DNA from: Allobosea sp. UNC402CLCol
GTDB taxonomy: Bacteria > Pseudomonadota > Alphaproteobacteria > Rhizobiales > Beijerinckiaceae
Length of the DNA stretch: 64,000 nucleotides
Assembly: GCF_000745475.1 (NCBI RefSeq)
Contig: NZ_JQJJ01000017.1
Span: 79,038-143,037 of the forward strand
Direction of reading: 5' to 3'
The notes beneath the pieces were generated by a model, which had not been told where the DNA came from, searched no databases, and saw only the letters and a list, made by a program, of their open reading frames with translations. How positions within the stretch are numbered: position 1 is the first letter of the stretch; each line of letters begins with the position of its first letter. The position numbers and the translations under genes were made by a program. Below, in pieces: positions 33,774-43,921 of this stretch.

Positions 33774-34760
33774 CTATTTCTTCAGGGCGAGTCCGGCTTC
33801 GACGAGCAGGACGCGGAATTCGGCATAGTCGTCATCGGCGCGCTTGCGCATGCCGGCCAGGTCCTCGAAGCCGGGGATCAGCCCGAACATGATCAGCCGC
33901 TGCTTCACCTCCGGCATGGCGAGGATGTCGTTCAGCATTTTCGCGAGCTTCAGCCGGATCTCCTCCGGCGCCTTGCTGTGGATGACGACGGTGTGCCAGC
34001 TCCGTGGCGCCCAGCCCGCCAGCCCGGATTCCGCCGTCGTCGGCAGGTCGGGCATCGCGCTCCAGCGCTCGGAACCCATGACGCCGAGCCCCGTCAGGGC
34101 CTTCCCGGAGATCTGCTCCGCCGCCTCGGGCCCGAAGAAGAGTTGCGTTTCGCCGGCGAGCGTCGACTGGAGGGCCTGGCTTGCGCCGCGATAGGGCACG
34201 TGCAGGATCTCGATCCCGGCCCGCTTCGCCAGCCAGATTCCGCAGAGATGCCCGACGGTGCCGTGGCCGGAGGTGCCATAGGCGAACTTGCCGGGGTTCT
34301 TCTTGGCGAGCGCGACGAATTCCTCGAGACTCTTGGCCGGAACCGCCGGATTGCAGGCGATCGCCATCGGCGCATCGCCGACCAGGACGAGCGGCGTCAG
34401 GTCGGTCTTCGGATCGTACTCGACCTTGGTGACGTTCGGAATGACCCCGAAGAAGCTGTTCGTTGCCTGGAGGAGCGAATAGCCGTCCGGCTTCTGCGCC
34501 ATGTAGTAGTTGGCCCCGATCGCGCCGCCCGCGCCCGCCCGGTAATCGTTCAGCAATTGGCGGCCCAGCATCCCGCCGAGCTTGTCGCTGAGCAGGCGGG
34601 AGATGTTGTCGCTCATGCCGCCGGGCGCATAGGGGATGACATAGGTGATGTCGCGCGCCGGCCAGGCCTGCTGCGCGAAACCGTTCCGCGCGGACAGCGC
34701 GACGGAGCCGAGTCCGGCGGCACCGGCCAGGAACGCCCTGCGATGGATCACGCTCTTCAT
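33774..34760 (-). CDS. tctC: tripartite tricarboxylate transporter substrate-binding protein TctC (Bug family)
   Basis: 328 residues. Twin-arginine-like signal RRAFLAGAAGLGSVALSARNG ending FAQQ. Bug family motifs: WPARDITYVIPYAPGGMSDN, GGAIGANYYMAQKPDGYSLL, FAYGTSGHGTVGHL and HVPYRGASQALQS, which contact a carboxylate through main-chain groups and water. ATG at 34758-34760 preferred over an upstream in-frame start at 34838. It may serve both tctBA pairs. Confidence 0.92.
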   Translation of the reverse strand: MKSVIHRRAFLAGAAGLGSVALSARNGFAQQAWPARDITYVIPYAPGGMSDNISRLLSDKLGGMLGRQLLNDYRAGAGGAIGANYYMAQKPDGYSLLQATNSFFGVIPNVTKVEYDPKTDLTPLVLVGDAPMAIACNPAVPAKSLEEFVALAKKNPGKFAYGTSGHGTVGHLCGIWLAKRAGIEILHVPYRGASQALQSTLAGETQLFFGPEAAEQISGKALTGLGVMGSERWSAMPDLPTTAESGLAGWAPRSWHTVVIHSKAPEEIRLKLAKMLNDILAMPEVKQRLIMFGLIPGFEDLAGMRKRADDDYAEFRVLLVEAGLALKK

Positions 34761-34800
34761 GACTGCTTCTCCCTGCGATGCTTCTGGCGGCTGTTTGCGG

Positions 34801-36315
34801 TTATTCCTGAAAGGCCTTCGATCTGAACCTGCGGACATTCGGCGCCAGAATGCTCGCCAGCATGGCGAGCGTGATGACGAGCAGGCCGAGGCTCAGCGGG
34901 CGCGAGACGAAAATGCCCGCATCGCCGCGTGCGATCAGCATCGCGCGGCGGAAATACTCCTCCATCATCGGCCCGAGCACGACGGCGAGCACCAGCGGCG
35001 CCGCCTCGCATCTCCAGCGCTGGAGCAGGTAGCCGAGCAGGCCGAAGAGCGCCGTCAGGAAGACATCGAAGGTCGAGTAATCGACGCTGTAGATGCCGAC
35101 GAGGCTGACGATGAGGATGATCGGATAAAGGATCGTGTACCTGATTTTCAGCATCTTCACCCAGACGCCGACGAGCGGCAGGTTGATGACGAGCAGCATC
35201 AGGTTGCCGATCCACATCGAGACGATCAGGCCCCAGAACAGCTGCGGCTGGTTGGTCATGATCTTCGGACCCGGCACGATACCCTGCAGCAGCATGGCGC
35301 CCGTCATCAGCGCCATCACGGCGTTCGAGGGGATGCCGAGCGTCAGCAGCGGCAGGAACGAGGTCTGCGCGCCGGCATTGTTGGCGGCTTCGGGCGCCGC
35401 GACCCCGGCCGGGTCGCCATTGCCAAAATCGCCGTCCTTGCCGGAGACGCGTTTCTCGACCGAATAGGCGACGAAGGAGCTCATCAGCGCGCCGCCGCCC
35501 GGCAGCAGGCCGAGGATGAGGCCGATGAGCGTGCCGCGGGCGGCGGCGGGCGCGGCACGACGGGCTTCCTGCCGCGTCGGCCACAGGCTGCCGATCGCGG
35601 CCGGGCGCACCTCCTCCTCGGACTTCGTCGCCTTCTCGAGCGCGACCAGGATGTCGGCGATGCCGAACAGGCCGACGACGAGCGGCACGAAGGGAATGCC
35701 GTTGAGCAGTTCCAGCGCGCCGAAGGTGAAGCGGTACTGGCCGGAATTCGGGTCGGTGCCGACCAGCCCAAGCAGCAGCCCCAGCGCCACCATCGCCAGC
35801 GCCCGTATCACCGAACCTTGTGCCAGCACGACGGAGGCGACGAGCCCGAGCACCATCAGCATGAAATATTCGGGCGCGCCGAATTTCAGCACCAAGGCCG
35901 AAACCGCCGGCCCCAGCACCGCGATGAACAGCGTGCCGACCGTGCCCGCGAAGAACGAACCCCAGGCGGCGATGGCGAGTGCCGCGCCGCCTCGGCCCTT
36001 GCGGGTCATGCCGTGCCCGTCGAGCACGGTGACCACCGACGAGGCTTCCCCCGGCAGGCGCAGCAGGATCGAGGTGGTCGAGCCGCCATATTGTGCGCCG
36101 TAATAGATGCCCGCGAGCGTAATCAGGCCCGTGACCGGCGAGAGGCTCGTCGTCATCGGCAGCAGGATGGCGATCGTCGCTGTGGGCCCCAGGCCGGGCA
36201 GGACGCCGACGAGCGTGCCGACGAGGCAGCCGATGAAGGCGAACAGGATATTGATCGGGTCCAGCGCGACGCCGAAGCCGATGCCGAGACCCGAGAAGAG
36301 CGAAGCGAAATCCAT
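34801..36315 (-). CDS. tctA: tripartite tricarboxylate transporter large permease TctA (copy 2)
   Basis: 504 residues, same length as copy 1. Motifs GTLVGVLPGLGPTATIAILL, LGLLPGGGALMSSFVAYSVE and LGIPSNAVMALMTGAMLLQG. The ATG at 36313-36315 overlaps the tctB stop (TGATG); the long open frame further upstream is not coding. Order tctB-tctA-tctC is different from the more usual C-B-A. Confidence 0.92.
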   Translation of the reverse strand: MDFASLFSGLGIGFGVALDPINILFAFIGCLVGTLVGVLPGLGPTATIAILLPMTTSLSPVTGLITLAGIYYGAQYGGSTTSILLRLPGEASSVVTVLDGHGMTRKGRGGAALAIAAWGSFFAGTVGTLFIAVLGPAVSALVLKFGAPEYFMLMVLGLVASVVLAQGSVIRALAMVALGLLLGLVGTDPNSGQYRFTFGALELLNGIPFVPLVVGLFGIADILVALEKATKSEEEVRPAAIGSLWPTRQEARRAAPAAARGTLIGLILGLLPGGGALMSSFVAYSVEKRVSGKDGDFGNGDPAGVAAPEAANNAGAQTSFLPLLTLGIPSNAVMALMTGAMLLQGIVPGPKIMTNQPQLFWGLIVSMWIGNLMLLVINLPLVGVWVKMLKIRYTILYPIILIVSLVGIYSVDYSTFDVFLTALFGLLGYLLQRWRCEAAPLVLAVVLGPMMEEYFRRAMLIARGDAGIFVSRPLSLGLLVITLAMLASILAPNVRRFRSKAFQE

Positions 36316-36794
36316 CAGTCGATCCTCGGGAGCATCGGGATCGACTGGCTCAGCAGCACGACGAAGATCAGGCAGGAGGCGACGGCCAGCGCGGCGGCGA
36401 GGAGCAGCGTCGGCAACAGCCGCGTGCCGGGATGGCCGAGGCTCGCGACGATCACCGTGAGAAAGACCGTCAGCCCGAGGCCGAGCGGCTTCACTGCAAG
36501 CCCGAAGAGCATGATCGCCACCCCGATCGAGAGCATCGCCCGCAGGCGCCCGAGAGAGTCGGCCGGAGCGGAGGCCGGTTCCTCCCCCTCGGGTTGCCGG
36601 GAAAGGTCCTTGCCGCCGTCGAGCAGGATCAGGGCGCCGAGCAGCGCGAGAAGGGCCGCGACGGCCGTGGGGACGAAGCCCGGCCCCATCGCGGTGACGC
36701 TGCCATAGGGATAATCCGATGCGATCCAGATCGCGAGCAGGCCCAGCGCGATGCAGGCGGCGCCCAGCGGCCGGTACGTGGTGTCGTGCTGCAA
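36315..36794 (-). CDS. tctB: tripartite tricarboxylate transporter small subunit TctB (copy 2)
   Basis: About 159 residues, four hydrophobic segments: LGAACIALGLLAIWIASDYP, PTAVAALLALLGALILL, MLSIGVAIMLFGLAVKP and TLLLAAALAVASCLIFV, with the family phrase TAMGPGFVP. No ATG lies near the expected start; a TTG at 36792-36794 has GGGGAA upstream and is proposed. The only in-frame ATG (36890) would run 41 bases into tetR. Confidence 0.8.
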   Translation of the reverse strand: MQHDTTYRPLGAACIALGLLAIWIASDYPYGSVTAMGPGFVPTAVAALLALLGALILLDGGKDLSRQPEGEEPASAPADSLGRLRAMLSIGVAIMLFGLAVKPLGLGLTVFLTVIVASLGHPGTRLLPTLLLAAALAVASCLIFVVLLSQSIPMLPRID

Positions 36795-36849
36795 GATCCT
36801 GTTCCCCGGTCGCTGTTTTCGTTTGCCGGTCTCGCGCCGGCATGAAGTT

Positions 36850-37467
36850 TCAAGCCGTTGCGAGCAGGGTCGCGGCGCAGCTCTTCGCATGCAGCCCGGG
36901 GTCGCTCTCGGGCCGGATGGCAGCGGTCGCGATCGCGCCCTCGTAGATGAGCATCAGTTGTTCCGACAGGCGCAGCGGCTCCGGCACGTGACCGTCGATC
37001 AGGGCGCAGAGCCCGTCCCGCAGGAAATGCTTGTAGACGCGGGCCGCTTCACGCACGCGCGGCAGATCGCCATGCTCGGCGACGGCCATGACGAAGGCGC
37101 AGCCGCGAAAGCCGGGCATGCGAAGATTGCGCATGAGGCCGTCGAAGACGTTGAGGACCCTGTCCTGCCAGCGCGTGGCGGGGCCTTCGGCGCAGTCGAT
37201 GAACGCGGCCTGCAGCCGTTCCCGCCTCGCGTCGAGATAGGAGACGATCAGGTCCTCCTTGCTCGGAAAGTGGCGGTAGAAGGTCGCCTTGGCGATACCC
37301 GTCTTGGCGATGATCTCGTCGACCCCGACGGCGCGGATGCCGCGGCCATAGAAGAGCTCGCCCGCGACAGCGAGAATCCGCTCGCGCATCGACGGCGCGT
37401 CGATTTTCGGTCCGCTTCCTTGCACCGTTTCCTCCCGATTTTTTCGGGCTTTTCTCCCCAGATCCAT
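36850..37467 (-). CDS. TetR family transcriptional regulator
   Basis: 205 residues. HTH about 30-75: RERILAVAGELFYGRGIRAV, then GIAKATFYRHFPSKEDLIVS. The C-terminal ligand domain contains MPGFRGCAFVMAVAEHGDLP. Basic N-terminal extension MDLGRKARKNRE. First gene of the tctBAC-CapA-dehydrogenase operon, so it probably controls the whole unit. ATG at 37465-37467 preferred over one at 37533. Candidate operator lies 7 bp upstream. Confidence 0.9.
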   Translation of the reverse strand: MDLGRKARKNREETVQGSGPKIDAPSMRERILAVAGELFYGRGIRAVGVDEIIAKTGIAKATFYRHFPSKEDLIVSYLDARRERLQAAFIDCAEGPATRWQDRVLNVFDGLMRNLRMPGFRGCAFVMAVAEHGDLPRVREAARVYKHFLRDGLCALIDGHVPEPLRLSEQLMLIYEGAIATAAIRPESDPGLHAKSCAATLLATA

Positions 37468-37473
37468 CAAGCG

Positions 37474-37487
37474 AGACAGACCTGTCT
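37474..37487 (-). promoter_or_regulatory. candidate TetR operator
   Basis: AGACAG, two bases, CTGTCT: 6-bp inverted repeat 7 bp upstream of the tetR ATG. Size and place fit autorepression by the TetR protein; no experimental basis. Confidence 0.45.
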
Positions 37488-37692
37488 GACTTTGTACGGG
37501 GCAATCCGTTCGGCGGTCAACCGATGGGGGCATTCAATATGTCGCGCGGCTGCCTGCCGGTTCGGCCGCGACCCGCGCGGTGATCGAGGAGACGTCGCCA
37601 TATCCGGCCGATCGGAGCGCCTGATCGGGCGCTTTTCATTCATCTGGTGGATGTGGCGCCCTCTCGCATGCGTCTAGCCTGAGGAGGATCAC

Positions 37693-38181
37693 ATGCGGGG
37701 ACGTCTGATGGCTTATACGATGCAGACAGACCTGACGGGCATGCATCAGGTCTACAATGTCTCGTTCCCTGTCGGGCCGAGGATGCCGAACGCCCGTGAC
37801 GATGTCCTGCTGGTGCAGACGCTCTTGAAGCTGGCAAATTTCGTGCGCTTCACGCCCGCTTTGGGGCCTGTCGAAAGGAGCGCCGATATTGCCGTCGATG
37901 GCTATTTCGGGCCTCAGACCAAGCGCATGATCGTCGCGTTCGAGGACGATCAGAAGCTCCATCGACGGTATTTCATCGCTGATGGGATCGTTGAACCTTC
38001 GCCGAAGGACGGCTATACGCGCTCCGGCGTCCTGTACAAGATCATCCTCATGAACCGCTCGGCATTGGATGCCTCGGGCTGGAGGCATGAGTACCTGCCG
38101 TTCCACGAAACCACTCATCCCCTATTGCGGCAGTCGTTGCAGAAGGGGGCGGTGAAGCCGCCGCCATCCCCGCATTTTTGA
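37693..38181 (+). CDS. small protein with peptidoglycan-binding-like domain
   Basis: 162 residues, no signal peptide. The middle (about 35-92) reads DDVLLVQTLLKLANFVRF and IAVDGYFGPQTKRMIVAFED, the pattern of PG_binding_1 repeats (paired helices with DGxFGxxT). The rest is not recognised; the end is Pro-rich (KPPPSPHF). GAGGAGGA before the ATG is one of the strongest ribosome binding sites in the window. It stands alone between tetR and lacI; in other bacteria such domains occur in secreted or phage-like proteins. Function unknown. Confidence 0.75.
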   Translation: MRGRLMAYTMQTDLTGMHQVYNVSFPVGPRMPNARDDVLLVQTLLKLANFVRFTPALGPVERSADIAVDGYFGPQTKRMIVAFEDDQKLHRRYFIADGIVEPSPKDGYTRSGVLYKIILMNRSALDASGWRHEYLPFHETTHPLLRQSLQKGAVKPPPSPHF

Positions 38182-38258
38182 GGGTCGACAGGAGCGGCCG
38201 CCCGAAAGCCGAACGGCGTATCGTCGGGATCGCGTTCTGAAGCCGGTGCTCGCTTGCT

Positions 38259-39290
38259 CTATGGCTTCGCCGCCAGCGGTTCATGCGGCACGTGGATTTC
38301 GGATGTCGCCGCGCCGCTCCATTGCAGCCGCAACTGCTCCAGCACATGCCGGCCGAAGATCTCGTAGGGAATCCGGATCGAGGTCAGCCAGGGGGCGATC
38401 CAGTTGTTGATCGCGTTGCCGTCGACGCCGACCAGCATGCAGTCGCGCGGGATCGCCACGCCCGACTCGGCCGCCAGCCGATAGGCGCCATAGGCGATCA
38501 GGTCGCTGACGCAGAGCGCGCCTTGCGGCCAGCCGCCATCCCGAACGAGGGCCTGGGCCGCCGCATAACCGATCTCGATATGCGACAGGCCGGGCGCGCT
38601 TGCCCGGCGGATCGCGTCCGCCGGAACGCCGCGCGCGACGAGCCGCTCGATGAAGCCGGCGGCGCGCTCGGCGGTGCTCGAAATGTTCTGGGCCGCCATC
38701 AGCACGGCGGGGCGCTCGATCCCGCGCGCGAGCATGAAGTCGGCCGCATCGGCGCCGGCGCCGCGGTCGTCGATTCCGACGAAGGCGCCGCCGCCGAGGG
38801 GGTTGCGCCGCGCCACGAAGACGATCGGATCGCCGCGCCCGAGCGCCTGTTCCAGCCCCTGGCTGCGCACGGCGCTGACCATGATGTAGCCGGCGACGAG
38901 CTGGTCGCGCATCGCCAGCAGATAGTCGTCCTGCAGCTCCGGGCGGTCATGTGTATCGCAGAGGATCATGACGTAGCCGGCATCGCGCAGCGCGGCTTCG
39001 GTCGAGACGGCGATCGCGGCCATGGCGGGGTTGTCGAGATTGGGCGAGAGCATCGCCACGACGCGGCTGGCCCGGCGGCGCAGCGCCCGTCCGATGGGGT
39101 TGGGGCGATAGCCGAGCCGCTCGATCGCCTCCGCGACGCGCGCGACGGTCTCGCTCGAGGCACGCCCGCTCTTGCCGTTGACGATGCGCGAGACGGTCGC
39201 GACCGAGACGCCGGTCTCGCGCGCCACTGTCGCGAGCGAGGCCGTCTCATGCCGGATCTTCCCCGGTTTCGCCGTCGTCCTGGCCGTCAT
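38259..39290 (-). CDS. LacI family transcriptional regulator
   Basis: 343 residues. N-terminal LacI HTH (ASLATVARETGVSVATVSRI, VNGKSG; about 17-42) with hinge helix, then a periplasmic-binding-protein-like sensor domain (VAMLSPNLDNPAMAAIA, DTHDRPELQDDYLLA, CVSDLIAYGAYRLA). ATG at 39288-39290 behind AGGGAA. Divergent from the sugar importer operon and expected to repress it through the palindrome at 39384-39399. Confidence 0.93.
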   Translation of the reverse strand: MTARTTAKPGKIRHETASLATVARETGVSVATVSRIVNGKSGRASSETVARVAEAIERLGYRPNPIGRALRRRASRVVAMLSPNLDNPAMAAIAVSTEAALRDAGYVMILCDTHDRPELQDDYLLAMRDQLVAGYIMVSAVRSQGLEQALGRGDPIVFVARRNPLGGGAFVGIDDRGAGADAADFMLARGIERPAVLMAAQNISSTAERAAGFIERLVARGVPADAIRRASAPGLSHIEIGYAAAQALVRDGGWPQGALCVSDLIAYGAYRLAAESGVAIPRDCMLVGVDGNAINNWIAPWLTSIRIPYEIFGRHVLEQLRLQWSGAATSEIHVPHEPLAAKP

Positions 39291-39373
39291 TTCCCTGCCA
39301 GCCCTTCCATGGGGGTTCCCGCTACGCACCGGTGGAAAGCCGGCCTACGCAGCAATGCTGACGCATCTCCCCG

Positions 39374-39404
39374 TTGACAAGCTAGGCAAACGTTTGCCTT
39401 AGTA
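39374..39404 (+). promoter_or_regulatory. promoter with LacI operator in the spacer
   Basis: TTGACA (39374-39379) is a good -35 element. The perfect 16-bp palindrome AGGCAAACGTTTGCCT (39384-39399) fills the space toward a weak -10 near 39399-39404. This is the classical LacI-family operator form with central CG; binding would block RNA polymerase. Genes controlled: binding protein, two permeases, ATPase and GH31 enzyme downstream. Confidence 0.8.
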
Positions 39405-39454
39405 GATGTCAAGACGCTCGTTGAGGCGTCGCGATTGCTCAGGGGATGGAGCCC

Positions 39455-40741
<1,287 letters not shown>

Positions 40742-40746
40742 GACTT

Positions 40747-41769
40747 ATGGCCTCTGCCGAAACAAATCCGCGCCGGGATGGCGCGGGCGCCGCAGGCACT
40801 CTCGCCGCGCCGCTCGCGCTCGTCATGCGGCTCGTCGACTGGCCGATGCGGGCGCTCCAGCGCCTGATCGGCGAGCGGCGGATGGCCTATGTCTTCATCC
40901 TGCCCAACCTCGCCTTCTTCTCGCTCTTCGTCTTCCTGCCGCTCGTCATCAACTTCGTCTTCTCGGTGACGGGCGGGGCGGGGCTGTTCCCGAGCGAGCG
41001 CCCCTATGTCGGGGCGCAGCAATACGCCTACCTCTTCGATTGCGGCTCCTTCCTCGATCCCTCTTCCTGCCGCGAGGACCATTTCTGGCGCGGCGTCTAC
41101 AACACGGCCCGCTTCACCGTCTTCCAGGTGACGGCGATGGTGCTGTTCTCGCTGCTGACGGCGGTCGTGCTGAACATGAAGATCCGCGGACGCGGCTTCT
41201 TCCGCGCCGTCTATTTCTTCCCCGTGCTGCTCTCGCCGGTGGTGGTCGCGCTGACCTGGAAATGGATCCTCCAGCGCGACGGCCTGCTCAACGCCGCGCT
41301 CACCTCTCTCGGCGGCGAGCGCATCCTCTTCCTGGTCGATCCGAGCTGGGCGATGTTCTGGATCGTCTTCGTCTCGGTCTGGGCCCATATGGGCTTCTAC
41401 ACGCTGATCCTGCTCGCCGGCCTGCAGGCCATCCCCGCCGATCTCTATGAGGCGGCCGAGATGGATGCGACGCCGCGCTGGCGGATGTTCTGGCGCATCA
41501 CCCTGCCGCTGCTCTGGCCGAACATGATCGTCGTGATCGTGCTCGCCTTGATCAAGGGCGTGCAGACCTTCGACGAGGTCTTCGTCCTGACCGGGGGCGG
41601 CCCCGGCACCGCGACGCTGATGATCGTGCACTACATCTACGAGACGGCCTTCGCCAATCAGGTCCAGAATTTCGGGCTGGCCGCTGCCGCCTCGGTCGTG
41701 CTCGGCGTGGTGCTCTTCGCGCTGACGCTGGCCCAACTCGCGGCGAGCCGCCGCAAGGGGGCAGCATGA
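40747..41769 (+). CDS. sugar ABC transporter permease (MalF/UgpA type)
   Basis: 340 residues with six main hydrophobic segments. The EAA loop is DLYEAAEMDATPRWRMFWRI, followed by TLPLLWPN. A periplasmic loop between helices 1 and 2 contains two cysteines (LFDCGSFLDPSSCRED) that could form a disulfide. Follows the binding protein by 5 bp and overlaps the next permease start. Confidence 0.92.
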   Translation: MASAETNPRRDGAGAAGTLAAPLALVMRLVDWPMRALQRLIGERRMAYVFILPNLAFFSLFVFLPLVINFVFSVTGGAGLFPSERPYVGAQQYAYLFDCGSFLDPSSCREDHFWRGVYNTARFTVFQVTAMVLFSLLTAVVLNMKIRGRGFFRAVYFFPVLLSPVVVALTWKWILQRDGLLNAALTSLGGERILFLVDPSWAMFWIVFVSVWAHMGFYTLILLAGLQAIPADLYEAAEMDATPRWRMFWRITLPLLWPNMIVVIVLALIKGVQTFDEVFVLTGGGPGTATLMIVHYIYETAFANQVQNFGLAAAASVVLGVVLFALTLAQLAASRRKGAA

Positions 41770-42818
41770 GCCTCGTGACCAAGCTCGCCACCGCCCGCCG
41801 CAAGCCCGGCCGCTGGCATTGGACCGATATCGCGGCCTATGCCTATCTCGCGCTCGGCGTCGTGCTGATGTTCGGCCCCGTCCTCTGGCTCGGCATGTCT
41901 TCGTTCAAGACGCAGGCCGGCCTGCTCGAATTCCCGCCCTCGCTGCTGCCGATGTCGCAGAAGGAGGTGACGGTTCCCGGCCAGTCCCAGCCGCTGCCGC
42001 TCTTCGAGGTGACGATGCCGGACGGCACGAAGCGCGTGCTGGCGCAGGTCCGCCGCATCGGCATCCAGGCGCAGATGATCGACCCCGCCAATCCCGGTGA
42101 GACGGTCCGCGTGCCGATCGAGGGCCGCGTGCCCGTGCGCGAGTTCAAGCTCGCGACCGAGAACTACACCGAGCCGCTGGAGCGCTTCGCCTTCACGCGC
42201 TTCCTCTGGAACTCGGTCTTCGTCACGCTGATCGCGACGATCATCACGCTGATCATCAACTCGATGGCCGCCTATGCGCTCTCGATCTACGAATTCCGTG
42301 GCAAGACGGCGGTGATGCTGATGGTGGTCGGCACGCTGATGATCCCGATCACGATCATCCTGGTGCCGGTCTATCTCGTCATCACCAAGCTCGGGCTGGT
42401 CAATTCGCTCTGGGCGGTGATCCTGCCCGGCGCGGCCACCCCCACCGGCGTCTTCCTGCTGCGCCAGTACATGCTGACCCTGCCGCGCGACCTGATCGAG
42501 GCGGCGCGCATGGACAAGGCCTCGGAATGGCAGATCTACTGGCGCATCGTCATGCCGCTCGCCATGCCGGCGCTGGCCGTGCTCGCGATCTTCTCGATCA
42601 TGTGGCGCTGGAACGAGTTCCTCTGGCCGCTGGCGGTGCTGACCAAGACCGAATCCTACACGCTGCAGATCGGCCTCAACGCCTTCCAGGGCGAGTTGCA
42701 GACGCAGTGGCACTATTTGCTCGCGATGACCGTGGTGACGCTGCTGCCGGTCGCGCTCGTCTTCGTCTTCCTGCAGCGCTTCATCACCACCGGCATTGCC
42801 AATACGGGTATGAAATGA
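41766..42818 (+). CDS. sugar ABC transporter permease (MalG/UgpE type)
   Basis: 350 residues. EAA loop DLIEAARMDKASEWQIYWRI, then VMPLAMPAL. It is longer than typical MalG proteins because of a polar periplasmic insertion of about 90 residues after helix 1 (from QAGLLEFPPSLLPM to REFKLATENYTEPLE). ATG overlaps the previous stop. Partner of the 40747 gene in the membrane. Confidence 0.92.
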   Translation: MSLVTKLATARRKPGRWHWTDIAAYAYLALGVVLMFGPVLWLGMSSFKTQAGLLEFPPSLLPMSQKEVTVPGQSQPLPLFEVTMPDGTKRVLAQVRRIGIQAQMIDPANPGETVRVPIEGRVPVREFKLATENYTEPLERFAFTRFLWNSVFVTLIATIITLIINSMAAYALSIYEFRGKTAVMLMVVGTLMIPITIILVPVYLVITKLGLVNSLWAVILPGAATPTGVFLLRQYMLTLPRDLIEAARMDKASEWQIYWRIVMPLAMPALAVLAIFSIMWRWNEFLWPLAVLTKTESYTLQIGLNAFQGELQTQWHYLLAMTVVTLLPVALVFVFLQRFITTGIANTGMK

Positions 42819-42834
42819 GCGAAAAGGGTTCCGC

Positions 42835-43902
<1,068 letters not shown>

Positions 43903-43921
43903 GACTGCCGAGAGAGATTCC

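Noticed and set aside
34645..36708. Plus-strand open frame of 687 codons opposite tctC and tctA
   Set aside because: Low-complexity charged sequence; the minus strand encodes clear transporter proteins.
37724..37735. CAGACAGACCTG in the peptidoglycan-binding-like gene as a second TetR site
   Set aside because: Only half of the inverted repeat is present and it is inside a coding region.
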